Assembly: GCF_040807025.1 (NCBI RefSeq)
Contig: NC_090954.1
Coordinates: forward strand, 320,001-384,000
Source of the DNA: Struthio camelus
Taxonomy: Eukaryota > Chordata > Aves > Struthioniformes > Struthionidae
DNA length: 64,000 nucleotides
Direction of reading: 5' to 3'
Below, in pieces: positions 50,101 through 61,204 of the stretch (position 1 is its first letter; every line of letters starts with the position of its first letter). The notes beneath the pieces were generated by a model. That model made no database searches. It worked only from the letters and a program-made list of their open reading frames with translations, and was not told the DNA's origin. The position numbers were made by a program, and so were the translations under genes.

Positions 50101-52656
50101 TGCAATTATGATTGGGAAGTTCTGCTCCAACGTAACTGGAGCAGCTGACAAATAAAGAGAATTGTCTACAGGTTATATATGCCCCTTTCCTGGAGAGCTG
50201 TATAGTTTTCTAACTTGCTTGCAGGAGAGTCATGAGCTGGAGTCAGTTTTTTTTGTGTGCTCGACTGACTTTTTTTTTCCTTGGCAGTGCTATTGGAGAG
50301 CTTATGCTGTTGGAGATGTGGAGAAAATGGCATTGGTGAAACTGGCAAAGTGAGTATGTAGTAGCATTGAATCGTCAATATTGTGTTAAGTGGAACTAAA
50401 GCACTCTGGTACCTATTGATGAAATAATAAATGGAAAACAAATGGATTTCCTTTTAGGTAGTGTTACTTTTGGAGCTATGTAATAAGTGATATTCTTGGA
50501 AGGCCTGCTATAACCACAAATCCTAATGTCTAGGCCTAGCTTTAGGTTTCCCTCAGGACAATTAGAGAGGGAGTCATAGGATAATGTAGATTGGAAGGGA
50601 CCTCTGAAACCTGGAATGACTTGGGCATGAGGTGCCAGCACATACGTGCTCTATAGTGGAGCTTAAAGAAGTGCATGATGCTATATGTTATACAAAATAA
50701 TAGGTGGACTTTGTCCAATATATGGATGTGACATGGGAGAAGGGTCTAACTTGCAATAAATGAGAACACTGTGATTTTAGCACCAATTTTTGTTGAGGAA
50801 GAGGTTATATAAAGGGAAGAAAGTGAAAGGGAAGGAAATGGGCAGGTGAAAGGTGAAGATGCTGTACAAAGATTTTGGGATATATAGGAGGGGAAGAAGG
50901 AACATTGGAGGAAATAGCCAGTTAGAATAGGATAGAAAAGGTCTGTTTAAAAACAAAATTAAAATGTAATAGAATAGGTCAGGGTCCCTGTCTTGACTGT
51001 ATCTGTAGCAGTTAGCATCTGACTGGCCTCAAGCTGGTGATCTATTCCGTTAAGGGCAGGCCACGATACAGGTCTTGCAAATTCTAAAGGAAAATGCCTG
51101 ACTCTAGTTCAGGTCAGGTTTAGTGGGTACCTTCTCATAGACCAAGAAGGTCTAGGAGTTCCTGCTATGGGGGTCTTCCACAATGCACTTTTATTTCAGT
51201 GGCCCATTTTTCTCCTTTTCTAGGCTGCATGAACAGCTGAATGAATCTGAACAGGCTGCTCAGTGCTATATCAAATATATCCAGGATATCTATTCCTGTG
51301 GGGTAAGACTGTATCTTGGGAATAAGAGGGAGAAATAAACATGATGTAGAACTAGCTTGGAAGGCACTCAAAGATGGTATTTTCCTCCCGACCCTATAGG
51401 AGATAGTGGAGCACCTGGAGGTCAGTACTGCCTTCCGTTACCTGGCCCAATACTACTTCAAGTGTAAGCTCTGGGATGAAGCCTCAGCCTGCGCTCAGAA
51501 GTGCTGTGCGTTCAATGATGTGAGTAGTCACACAGTCCCCAGTGCTTCCTTCTTAGGGGATCTCTGGAATTCATCTTGGCTCCTCTCAGAGTAGGAGGAA
51601 TCTTTTATTGAAGGAATGAGGGCTGTTTGCCTTACAGGTGAAGAATCGTATCTCGAATGTTGTTGCATACCTGATTTCTACTGCTGTTTGTGATTGACTG
51701 AAGTTGAGGAATACAGTGTAGGTAGTAAAATTGAACCATATCCTGGGTTCGTGTTCGCTGAGTAAAATTGAGACTCTTAGTGGAAGTCTCAAGATTGCAG
51801 AAAATCTTGGTGACGAAGAAGGGCCTAATGGTGACAAGGCACCATGTGTAGTACTGGTATTTACATGACTTCACGTTTCTGATCTTGTTTGTATGTAGAC
51901 AGTGCAGAGGATATGATAGTACTTGTTTTCTGTACGTGACTCAATATCATGAGATTTTCTGAAGATGTAAGTGGACAGCTTGAATTTTCAATTTCAGCCT
52001 AGAAGCAGACTCTATAGCCATGAGTGCAGGGTGTTTGGCTTATCCTTAACAAAGCTGTCTGGAACTTGAAAGAGAAGAACCAAAATTTAGTTTATTTGAA
52101 ATTTCTCCAGTCTACTTTTTGATGGAAAATTTAGGCACTGTTGGTGGTTGATAGTACCACTTTGGCCTGAAATATCAAAGTAATGTGGAAATGAGATGAG
52201 TAAAAGAAGTAAGGACTACTTTTAAAAAAAAAAAAAAAAAGCCTGACATACCTTACTGTTCTTATTAAATAGCAGAAAACAAAAAACTGAGAGTAATTTT
52301 CATATATTGCAGTCCTAAAGAATGGCAAACTACTGTAACTTACATTGCTTACATATGGAATTTGACTCAGAAATCACGCATGCATGGGGATTTAGGCTTG
52401 CACTTCAATTCATGCAACATAGTATGGGTTTTTTTTTTTTGGTTTTTTGGTTTTTTTGTTTTTGTTTTTTATAAATTGTTTTCAGACTAGAGAAGAAGGG
52501 AAGGCCCTGCTGCGGCAGATCTTGCAGCTTCGCAACCAAGGAGAAACCTCGTCTACAGAAATTGCTGCTCCCTTTTTCCTCCCTGCATCACTGTCAGCCA
52601 ACAACACTCCCACGCGTCGTGTGTCTCCACTCAATCTGTCTTCTGTTACACCATGA
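43742..52656 (+). CDS. CDC23: Cell division cycle 23, anaphase-promoting complex subunit 8
   Basis: Sixteen coding exons with GT-AG junctions: 43742-43872, 43951-44023, 44938-45075, 45366-45408, 45783-45888, 45984-46116, 47770-47947, 48037-48134, 48379-48460, 49045-49198, 49349-49468, 49790-49865, 50288-50349, 51224-51302, 51400-51519, 52486-52656. They total 1764 nt, or 587 residues (human 597). The start has a good context (GGATGG) and opens with M, seven alanines and GG, a GCG repeat differing from human. [13 protein letters not shown] then begins the conserved APC8 N-terminal domain. TPR repeats fill most of residues about 135-530 ([40 protein letters not shown]). The C-terminus [18 protein letters not shown] holds proline-directed phosphorylation-type sites. 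In the family this is a structural TPR subunit of the APC/C ubiquitin ligase that helps bind activators and drives mitotic exit. Intron 1 is only 78 bases. All conserved segments are present and unbroken. Confidence 0.98.
44024..44937 (+). other. CDC23: CDC23 intron 2
   Basis: A phase-0 intron, donor GAG|GTAGGG to acceptor TTTATCCCTGCAG. The first 90 bases are still CpG island and include a 12-base C run near 44077. The rest is AT-rich with nothing recognised. Confidence 0.85.
47085..47480 (+). repeat. Probable old CR1 LINE fragment in CDC23 intron 6
   Basis: Sense-strand CR1 wording can be followed in order: 'CTCAATTCTGGCTGG' (47100), 'GGCACAGAAGAGGCC' (47139), 'GGCCAGTGGCTGAAGCAGAA' (47324), 'GGTGCTTTCAGATTTGAAAT' (47348), and the 3' terminal ATTCTGTGATTCAT (47463-47478), the ATTCTGTG motif of CR1 ends. 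It is strongly diverged. Confidence 0.55.
47279..47303. repeat. Perfect short hairpin
   Basis: AAAATACCGTC and its exact reverse complement GACGGTATTTT flank the three-base loop TTG. The 11-bp stem is perfect, inside CDC23 intron 6. It is probably incidental to the old CR1 sequence around it. Confidence 0.85.
48501..48791 (+). other. Candidate unannotated exon in CDC23 intron 9
   Basis: It is bounded by a strong acceptor (TTGTTCTATGCTGTCTGCAG at 48481-48500) and a strong donor (GAA|GTAAGC at 48792). The 291 bases are open for exactly 97 codons, phase 0 at both ends, starting [18 protein letters not shown] and including [20 protein letters not shown]. The residue mix looks like a real protein. 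It does not fit CDC23: intron 9 is phase 1, so inclusion would read DCGRTS and then stop, making it a poison exon there. It could instead be an exon of a nested plus-strand transcript, or a captured coding fragment. I recognise no family. Confidence 0.4.
50570..50615 (-). repeat. CR1 3'-end scrap in CDC23 intron 13
   Basis: The text 'TCATAGGATAATGTAGATTG' followed by 'GAAGGGACCTCTGAA' is the antisense CR1 3' terminus (TCATAGAATCATAGAATGGTTTGGATTGGAAGGGACCTCTGAA) in diverged form. It is about 45 bases long. Confidence 0.7.
51520..52485 (+). other. CDC23: CDC23 intron 15
   Basis: A phase-0 intron of 966 bases, donor GAT|GTGAGT and acceptor TTGTTTTCAG. It contains an A run at about 52221-52237 and a long T/G-rich pyrimidine tract (52430-52470) before the acceptor. 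No other feature is seen. Confidence 0.85.
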
Positions 52657-53740
52657 ACAATGCTGATACCTCTAAACTAACCTGTGCACTGAGTGTGACA
52701 ATGCAGTTGGGGCTTGTTCCTGTTACTGCAACTAATTTCTTTCCAGTGAAATTTGTTCATTCAGTGCTGCCTTCACTTGGAAGGTAGGAATTATTAGAGC
52801 CTGCAGCTGAAGGCAGGTGTGCCCAAACAGGCAAAGGTGCAGCCTACATGAAAGTGCCTATGCTGAGATGTCAGAATCTGCTGTACTTCTCACCGAGTCA
52901 TTCCAGTCAGAGGGCAGACCTGTTTCAATACACAGGATTACTCATAACTGAGGGTGGGGGAGGAGCTTGTCTGCTTGAGTTAAAACATGTTTGAAGTTTG
53001 TTAATTCTGCCCTGTTACCTCTGGCTTTATTGAACTTTTTTGGAGGACCTCTTAGTGGTATTACTGCGGCCTACATCAGAAACTGTTACCTGCCTTGGCT
53101 GCTTATGGACTTTTTACCGATCTTCAACTACGTGGAAGATGTTCCACTAAAACAGTATTGGGCACTTAGATCTGTGCTGTACTGTGTGAGGGGAAAACAG
53201 AATTTAGAGCTGGGAAGTGTCAGAGGAATTTCAAGTAGCCACAGATGACAGCTGGTTGTTGTTCAATTTGTGGTTCTAACAGATATTTTGACTTTGGATA
53301 GAAAAGCAGCCAGTAGAATAGTATAATTAAAAAAAACGTTGATTAAGTTACTGTCCTGGGGCTTCTTCATGGTGCAACTATCATGTGTACTGTAGCAAAT
53401 GACATTGGGTGAACTGGGATGGATTGTTTTGTTATGGATTGTTAGATCTGGTAGACTGTAGGATGCAGGGGATTCTTCCCCTCTGAGTCTGCTGGGTGCA
53501 AGATGTTCCCACGTCCAGCCGATATTGAAGCTGAGTGTGAGTTCCAAAGATGCACGCGTGCACCCACACACTGCAGACATGGCCATAAACAGATTAACAC
53601 AGACAAGAGGACAGTGCCTTTACAAGCACTCAGATAAAATATAAACCGCAGAAATGGCCTAATCCTGTTCCTGCTTGCTGACTAATCACGCTTGAAATTT
53701 GCTAGTGGAACATGCAAACGCCCTCAGTGGCTTAGTTCTC
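52657..53740 (+). other. CDC23: CDC23 3' UTR and downstream flank
   Basis: Transcribed 3' UTR is expected here. A candidate ATTAAA signal lies at 53326-53331, about 670 bases after the stop, followed by an A run, but no downstream element proves it. Nothing coding is recognised. Confidence 0.45.
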
Positions 53741-53742
53741 AT

Positions 53743-54309
53743 CACAGAATCACAGAATGGTTGAGGTTGGAAGGGACCTCTGGAGATCATCTAGTCCAGC
53801 CCCCCTTGCTCAAGCAGGGTCCTCTAGAGCATGTTTCCCAGGATTGCGTCCAGACGGGTTTTGAATATCTCCAGGGAAGGAGACTCCACAACCTCTCTGG
53901 GCAACCTGTTCCAATGCTCTGTCACCCTCACAGTGAAGAAGTTTTTCCTCATGTTCAGATGGAACTTCCTGTGGTTCAGTTTGTGCCCATTGCCTCTTGT
54001 CCTGTGGCTGGGCACCACGGAGGAGAGTCTGGCCCCATGCTCTTGACGCCCTCCCTTCTGATACTTGGACACATTGATCAGGTCACCTCTCAGTCTTCTC
54101 TTCTCCAGGCTGAACAGGCCCAGCTCTCGCAGCCTTTCTTCATAGGAGAGATGCTCCAGTCCCCTCATCCTCTTTGTAGCCCTCCGGTGGACTCTCTCCA
54201 GGAGTGCCATGTCTCTCTTGGACTGGGGAGCCCAGAATTGGACCCAGTACTCCAGGTGAGGCCTCCCCAGGGCTGAGTAGAGGGGCAGGATCACCTCCCT
54301 CCACCTGCA
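53743..54309 (-). mobile_element. 5'-truncated CR1 LINE
   Basis: The 3' end shows two CACAGAAT units (53743-53758), then GGTTGAGGTTGGAAGGGACC, the classical avian CR1 tail in antisense. On the minus strand 157 codons are open (54294-53824) and encode the CR1 reverse transcriptase C-terminal part: [69 protein letters not shown]. Low divergence and the open frame mark it as the youngest repeat in the window. The 5' truncation point near 54309 is typical of incomplete target-primed reverse transcription. Confidence 0.95.
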
Positions 54310-54399
54310 TGCATGCTCATGTTCACAGGTCTCTCCAGTCTCTGGCCAAGAGCTTGCGTCTTTCCAGCATCCACATCTGAACCTTAAGCATTCATATTA

Positions 54400-57300
54400 A
54401 AAAAAATGCATTCAGAGTAGGGAGCACACTCACACAGGGTGTAGAAATAGAGTTTAACAGAGGTATAGAACACGCTAGGGTGATTAAGCACACTGCTCGG
54501 CCAGGCAGAGGGTACTGACCAGCAGCCTGCTTACTCACAATTATCTGATGTTATTCTCCCTGCCACTTCATTTTCCCGTGCTTGTTTCTCCCTCCCTGAT
54601 CCACCTGCAGCCCTTCCGTGATTTTTGAGCCTTCCCCTAAACATTCTATGGTAGATTTTGCATGGTCCCACAATCCCCTTCAGACATCTTAGGGCAAATT
54701 TGCTCTTTCCTCTAAGACCCTTTCTAACAGTCCATGTCTTACTGGTTACAAAGTTTCTGCTTGAATCTCCTCAAAATTACACTTGAGTGGTTCCTTTAAT
54801 GGCTCATGGACCCATGTCTTAAGGGTTCTCGTCTCTGGTACTGTCTCAGTTATCTGCTGTTACTATTCGTGTGCTTAATTTATCACCCTGATTTTTATGT
54901 TGAATAGCAGTTAAGCAGATATCCTTACATGCGTATGTAGTCTGTTGACGGTTTCACTGCGGTAATGAAGAGTAGAGGTCAACAGCTTTGCTGACTTTGA
55001 CTTGAATTATCTTGCTTATTGAAAGGTAGGGCCCTTCAAACAAAGACAGCATCATGTTTGGGCTTTGTTTGCCTAGGAGGAATATGATTTTGTTTGTTTT
55101 GAGCAGTGACTGGTGAAGAAACACCAACAGTTTGGGATAGTATCAATTTGATTTATGACTTGAAGTCTGACTTCAAATTATCTCAGTTCTATTCAGTTTC
55201 ATCTTGTGAGCTGGATACAAGTTGGAGCTATTTCTAGAAGTACGTGAGATTTCTATAAATGTTTGGTAATGAGCAGTTATGAATAATCTGCAGATATTCC
55301 TTAGTAAACAAATTCCAGTTTCCTCAGGCCTATCTAATAGCTGAATCTCCTATTTAGTTCTGTAACTGTCTGAAGATTTTCTCGGGAGGAAATGTTCCAA
55401 ATTTCAACTGGACATCTTTTTAAAGAAGGTTATCCAAACTGTGGTGTTTGTAAAGGTCCTGCATTCAATGTGGTATCAGGATGTCATTGTGGGAGGTTGT
55501 CCACAAGAACTAACTGTGTTCACCAGATCTAAATAGCAGAATTGCTTTCAGCTGATGTGGGGTACCTGGCCTGCTGAGTTTCTAAAAGGCCTTCATCATC
55601 AGGAAGATCAGTGGAATTCGGAAGACACCTCTTCCAAATACATCTACTTTAAATACCTACCTGTAAAAGATGCTATAGGGTTGAACAATTATGACTAAGG
55701 TGGGTTGTGAGCATGCACTAAAGCCCAAGAGGAACTGCGAGTTCATTTCTTATCCCTTACCGTAAGCTTAGGTACTGGCACTTAATGCCGAGTTCAGAAG
55801 CTTGTGTTTAATGAAGGTATGCTGACTGACTTGTTGCTGCTTTGCGTGTCTGCTACAGTACGCCAGCTCTGGAAGTGTGAAAATCCCTGCTTGTAATGAC
55901 ATCTGTCCCTCAGGATGGGAATGATTTATTAAGAGTAAGGAGGGATTACACGGAAGTATAGTTTATCTGTTTATTTAAGACTGAAGATGGAATGGGTTCT
56001 TGTTTTGTAATTTGGCCTCCTAGTATGTTTAGAACCCCAAACCAGCCTACAAGTTTTTTGAATGTTCTAATGCATACGCTAAATAAGATTGTCACATCTT
56101 GTTATAAACATCCGTGACTTATAAAAACATCAGTAGTTTGTAATAACAATTGGTGATCAGTTCTTATGCCATCCACGAAGCAAGTTGTTCTAATGTAAAT
56201 TACACGATTAATGCAGCAGAACAAATCTATTAGTTCTATCTTTCTTTTTTGGTAAAATTACAAGCTTTATATTTACTGTAAATAATCTTTAAATTTATGG
56301 AAGCATTCTAATGGAGGAGGCCTAGAAAAACAATGGTCAAAATCTTAATATTTTCTAGGAACAGTCAGTCTTACTGCAGAGAATTGTTAACTTTGGCCCC
56401 TTAATGCTTTGTTAGAGCTGGCATGGGAAAAAAATAATAATGTTCTATTTTGTTACTATATTCATAGATCCCTTTAAAGGTGAAGTTGGTTTTAACATGA
56501 ATTATATTCAACAATTAATATTGTGCATCACACGGTTAAATTTTAGAAACAATTAAGCTTTGGTTTCTAGACAGGTGTAAGTATCCTCCAGTACTTACTT
56601 GAACAGTTTTCCTTCTCTGTTATTTCTTTGCTGATTCAGTCGTATTACTTTATTATTCATTATTCACCTCTCCTAGACTCCTTCTGTCCTTGCACGCTTG
56701 CTTGAAAGGATGTTGCTGAAAACAGCAATACTGTCTAGGTCTAGCTGCTTCTCCTCAAGCTGTTGTCCTTTGGAGGATCACCTTGTAAAACAACACACCA
56801 AAGCCATCGGTTACTGTATCTTTTGGAACACTTTTACAAATCTTTAACTGCAATTAAAGATTGTTTTAGTCTTTGTTTTAGTGTTTCTAGCTGATATGCT
56901 GTTGAACTAGCTTTTTCCACAATTACAACTGGCCCGTGTCATTTCCTGGACAGTATGTGTGAGGTTTCACTGATACCTTGGTATGTAACTTGATCTCCTG
57001 CATTCCATTCTTTGCCGATTAGGAGCTTTCCAAATCTACTGTCTCTTGTTCTGAAGTTGTGGCCTAGTTGGATAGCTGTCTCTATTTATTTCTGCCATTT
57101 GTTTTATTGGCATACGTAGCCACTGACCAGATAATACTTTTTGCTACCATTCACCTTGTGCATTGTTGTCAGTCCACCATTGCTACAGTGCCCTTGTTGA
57201 TCAGCCAGTGATTATCATGTGAGGAGACAATTCACAAGGAAGGAGAACAGAGAAACAGAGAATAAACATGGGATATGCAGGAGCTGGGGCAAGATCTTCC

Positions 57301-57720
57301 TTCAGCTATCAGAACTTTGGGCTGTTCTGTTCATGCTCTGATAGTCTCTTCTGCTTGAGTAACATAGTAACCAAAGCTTGACTGTTATTTAGGCAGTCTT
57401 TCTCATGTCTTAATATTCTTGATTGAGTCAGAGCTCCTTTTCTGCTGCTTTTGGATATTTATATTGCCTTTGCAGTGGCGGATGTTGACCTGTTACCACT
57501 ACCTGAGCATGAATTTGTCCACATTCCAATTTATCTTTGCTTAAACATTTAAGTTCTGAATCCACATGTCTGCCCTCCAAATGTTTCAGTGATACCTGGA
57601 TACCTGCAACAGGGGTATTTTGATGGAACCCTCTATTTCTCTGCCGTACAGCCAGGCTGCTGCCAAACACAACTGTTTGATGAATCCAGAGTGAAGATAG
57701 TTCGCTCAACTAAATGGGTC
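54400..57720 (-). mobile_element. Decayed endogenous retrovirus-like fossil
   Basis: On the minus strand the stretch near 57430-57700 carries a reverse-transcriptase-entry-like motif (GQHPPLQRQYKYPKAA). A stretch near 56850-57080 reads like an integrase C-terminal region (wording such as GKEWNAGDQVTY). Sequence near 54400-54735 ends like a retroviral long terminal repeat, but this is tentative and no partner repeat was found. The element is incomplete and badly broken, with many breaks, so it is old. The exact family (ERVL-like or other) and the ends cannot be fixed by eye. Confidence 0.4.
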
Positions 57721-60700
57721 AGAAAATGCCATAATACAGCTGGAATCTACCTTGTGGTCCATTCCTTATTTTAAGTGCAAATGACTGGAGTCCATCTGTA
57801 CATATCTGTTAACTGTGACTCCTGTCTTGTTACAGCACTGGATGTGACCTTGCTCTATGTGGGGTGTATGTGTGTGTGTATGTGTTTTCCCCTCCGCCTT
57901 CCCCCCCCCCCAACGTTGGGCATTCAGCATAGTACAGTGTCTTACTATGGCTCCTATGTATTTATTTACTGTTCATCTTTAGTGGAGGAAAAATTCCATA
58001 TTCACATGATATATTTTTACAACTCTTCTGGTGCTGAGCTTCATATAGTAAATGAACACGGCTATTTACATCTTTATAAAGAGATGATGGGTTTTCTTTG
58101 AATCTAACTAATGATTATGAAAACAAAAACCTGTGGAATAGCAAATGCTAATACAGTGCAAAATGAGCTATTTATCTGCCTATATAATCTAGCAGGGGAG
58201 TGTGGAGAAGCATCATTAACATGCCTTCTTCGGAAATACTGTGTATTCCTTACTAGGGAGGGAAGAACCCTGGTTTTTTTTCCACCAGGACCCCTGTGCA
58301 CATCTATTAGCATGGGTCACAGTGAGGAGTGCAGTGGGCTATTTGTCCACCTCTCATGACATGACCTGCCTCCTGGAAGACCTCCTTGCCCCTATCAGCC
58401 TTGTTGCTGGCAGAAGGGTCTGGGGAATGTTAGTTCTGTGGCTGGCTTATGTTGAAAGTTTTCTGTTACTGCACCAGTGAGCAGAGGACCAGATGATGAT
58501 ATGTTTGAAGGATGCTGACAGGAGATGGTTACAAGCTGCATGTGCTGAAGTAGGTAGGTGCTGCCTAGCGCAGCCCCTCTTACAGCAGTGCTGCCGCGCT
58601 CCCCCAGCCTGCTGCAGGGGAGCATCCCCTGGGTGGGAAGGGCAGCCCAGTGGCCCGTGGGCAGTGAGTGCCATGTTCCTGGCCTGTACAGGGACTGCAG
58701 TGAGCCTGCAGTAGGTTGCAGTGGTGACCACAGTAGTGTGCCGGGCAGTGTCATTCTGTTGTAGGATGGTGACGGTGACTTAACTGCTCACATGGGGAAA
58801 GAGTGCAAGAACCACTACTTGACATAGCATCAGTATCAGCATTGTAATTAAAGCTGGAACTGCAAAGGCAAAAAGGTAACTACACCTTTGTTTGAGAATT
58901 ACTGTGCTTATTCAGCCCTAGAAGTCTAGTACAGCCATTTCCTCATGTCTTAGGGGTGATTTTAACCACTTCAGTGAAACGGCATTTTGGTAGCTCTCCC
59001 TTTTCTCCATAGCTTCCTGTACTTCATGAGAGCAGTCATTTTAGTGGGTATAGCAGAAAACCTGCAGGTAAAGCAAACTCTCCTAATTACTACATACAAA
59101 CTGTGAGTATATGAGCGAGGTCATTGGTAAAATTGTTGTTGCCCTCTGCCCCCAGCTTGCTTTCCCTTGCATAGCAGCATGCCCTTGCTGCTCCCTGACA
59201 CTCTGGTCAAGTAATAGTGAAACTTTGAATACCTCAGTCACAACAGAGAGAATAGTTTTGTCCCTCTTATCCAGAGGCTAGAAGTGCTCTTACTTGCAGG
59301 TAGAGATGGCCAAAGGGCAGCTGGAATAAGAAAAACAAAACCACCCTGTGAGGAGAAAATAGCCAAAGATTTGAAATACCAAAATCAAGGTCTTCACTGG
59401 CATGAGAGAACCCTGATTTATCGGAGTATTCTAACTTGTGGAATTATGGCAAATTGTTTACCTGAGTGATAAACACAAAGGTTGACCACCCATAAAATTT
59501 TCAAGTCCCATTTAAACATCATGGGAATTAGAGTATTTAAAGCATTAAAGGTTTTTTTGCCACATAGAGGAAAAATATGTTTCTCTAGTCCTATTCTTGA
59601 AGAGAGATTAAATGTGTTACCTGAGATAGTCCAGAATAGTTCAGTTAGAAGCAAATGCCTGCCCATTTGTTGGAGATCTTCAGGCCCAAACTGCTGAAGT
59701 TTGGCAAAGGGATAAGCAATTGAAACCAATCTTGCAACAGAAAATGTAAGGCATTCTTAATACTATTAAGCATTACGTAAAGCTGTACCCTATATTTCAA
59801 TTACCAAGAATTGCCAGTAGTGCATATTAAATATCCATATAAATATTTGTCCAAACACTACAGTATTCGTGCAAATGAATACAGGTATTGTATGAAGCAC
59901 AGCCAAGTCTGGGAGAGTCACATGGAAATCATCCTGTCCCCAGAGAGCAAATACTAAGGAAAAGAGCAAATATTAAGGAAATAAGGGCAAATTGAACAAC
60001 TCTTTAGGACTTTAAAATATGTTGATCAACATGATTTCCATATTTGGCCACTTCTACTAATGTGTGTGGCTCAATAATTTTGTGTGTGTGTGTGTGGGTA
60101 ATCATTTATTTGCTTCTTTAAAAAGAGTTAGTTGTAATTATTTTGTCAGAAAGAAATACTTCTACCTCCATATGCAGTTGAAATGTTTTCAAACCATGAG
60201 TTGACTGGAAGCATAAAGGGTATTGACAGAATCACTCTTAGGGAAAGACCTAAATAACATCTGTAATAAATAATCAGAAAGAAAATCTAACAGACTCTTT
60301 ATTAATAAGAGTTTTATAAGAGTTTTTATTTATATGACTAGATAAAATAAAGGGGAAAATGGCAGTTCAAACACTCGGAGCTAAATAGATCACCAGATTT
60401 GGCACTAGAAAGGAATTTCCCCCCAGGACATATAGGAGGGAATTCGGAGGGATTTTTTTTGTCCGTGTCTGTAGTATGAAATGAGCAACATTTCTAAGGA
60501 CCATCCAACAATTTTGCTTCACAGTTCCTGCTTTTGTAAGACTGCAAATACTGGTACTATCTGTGATGTCTTCCACACCCTCCCTTTCGTCCTTGAGATG
60601 AATGACGGCCTTTTGCTGCTGGCTCTTGTCCATGGAGAGGTGCTGGGGATCACTTGATGCGGGTGGTGCTGCATGGCAGCCTGGGGAATAGGCTCCGCTT

Positions 60701-61200
60701 GACCCTTCCCTTTGAACTGTTCTGTGCGTGCCCAAGCGTGTCAGGACTGGATTTTGTGATAATTGTACTCTGCAATCTGGTATGCCTAAAGAAAACTTAC
60801 TAGCACATTGGTTAATTTTGCCATCAGTATCTTCTCAGCAGATTTTTCTGTTGGATAGCTTCTGCGCCTCTCGCTTTGGGGGGAAAAAAATGCAATGAGG
60901 TGTTCTTTTAGGAGACCCTTTTGTTAGTACTATTCTTTTCCCAAATCATGACTTGTGAGATAAAGGAAATGCCTCCCACCCCCATTTGTTAAGCTTTATT
61001 TTCCTCTGTGTGTGGGCACAAAAACTAATTCCGCTGTAGCTGCGTTTTGCAGCATTCATACAGGGCAGAGGGGCTGCGGCGGTGCTGGAGGCTGTCCTCT
61101 CCCTCGGTGCGGTCAGGGCAGCGAGGGCTGGCTGCTCCCGGGGGCCGGGAGCCCTGGCCCAGGGTGGCAGGAAGGCCGCGGGGCAGGGGCCGGATGCGTT
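57721..61200. other. Non-coding flank before the C-rich array
   Basis: No gene was recognised. In human the next gene beyond CDC23 is KIF20A in tail-to-tail orientation, and no kinesin motor motif is visible here on either strand. A C run sits near 57900-57911 and a GT microsatellite at 60080-60096. A minus-strand open frame at 60367-60735 (122 codons) looks somewhat protein-like but has no recognised homology. Confidence 0.6.
60080..60096. repeat. (TG)n microsatellite
   Basis: About eight uninterrupted TG units followed by GGG. Confidence 0.95.
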
Positions 61201-61204
61201 GCGC

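Noticed and set aside
53831-54276. Plus-strand frames over the CR1
   Set aside because: Antisense shadows of the CR1 reverse transcriptase frame on the minus strand.
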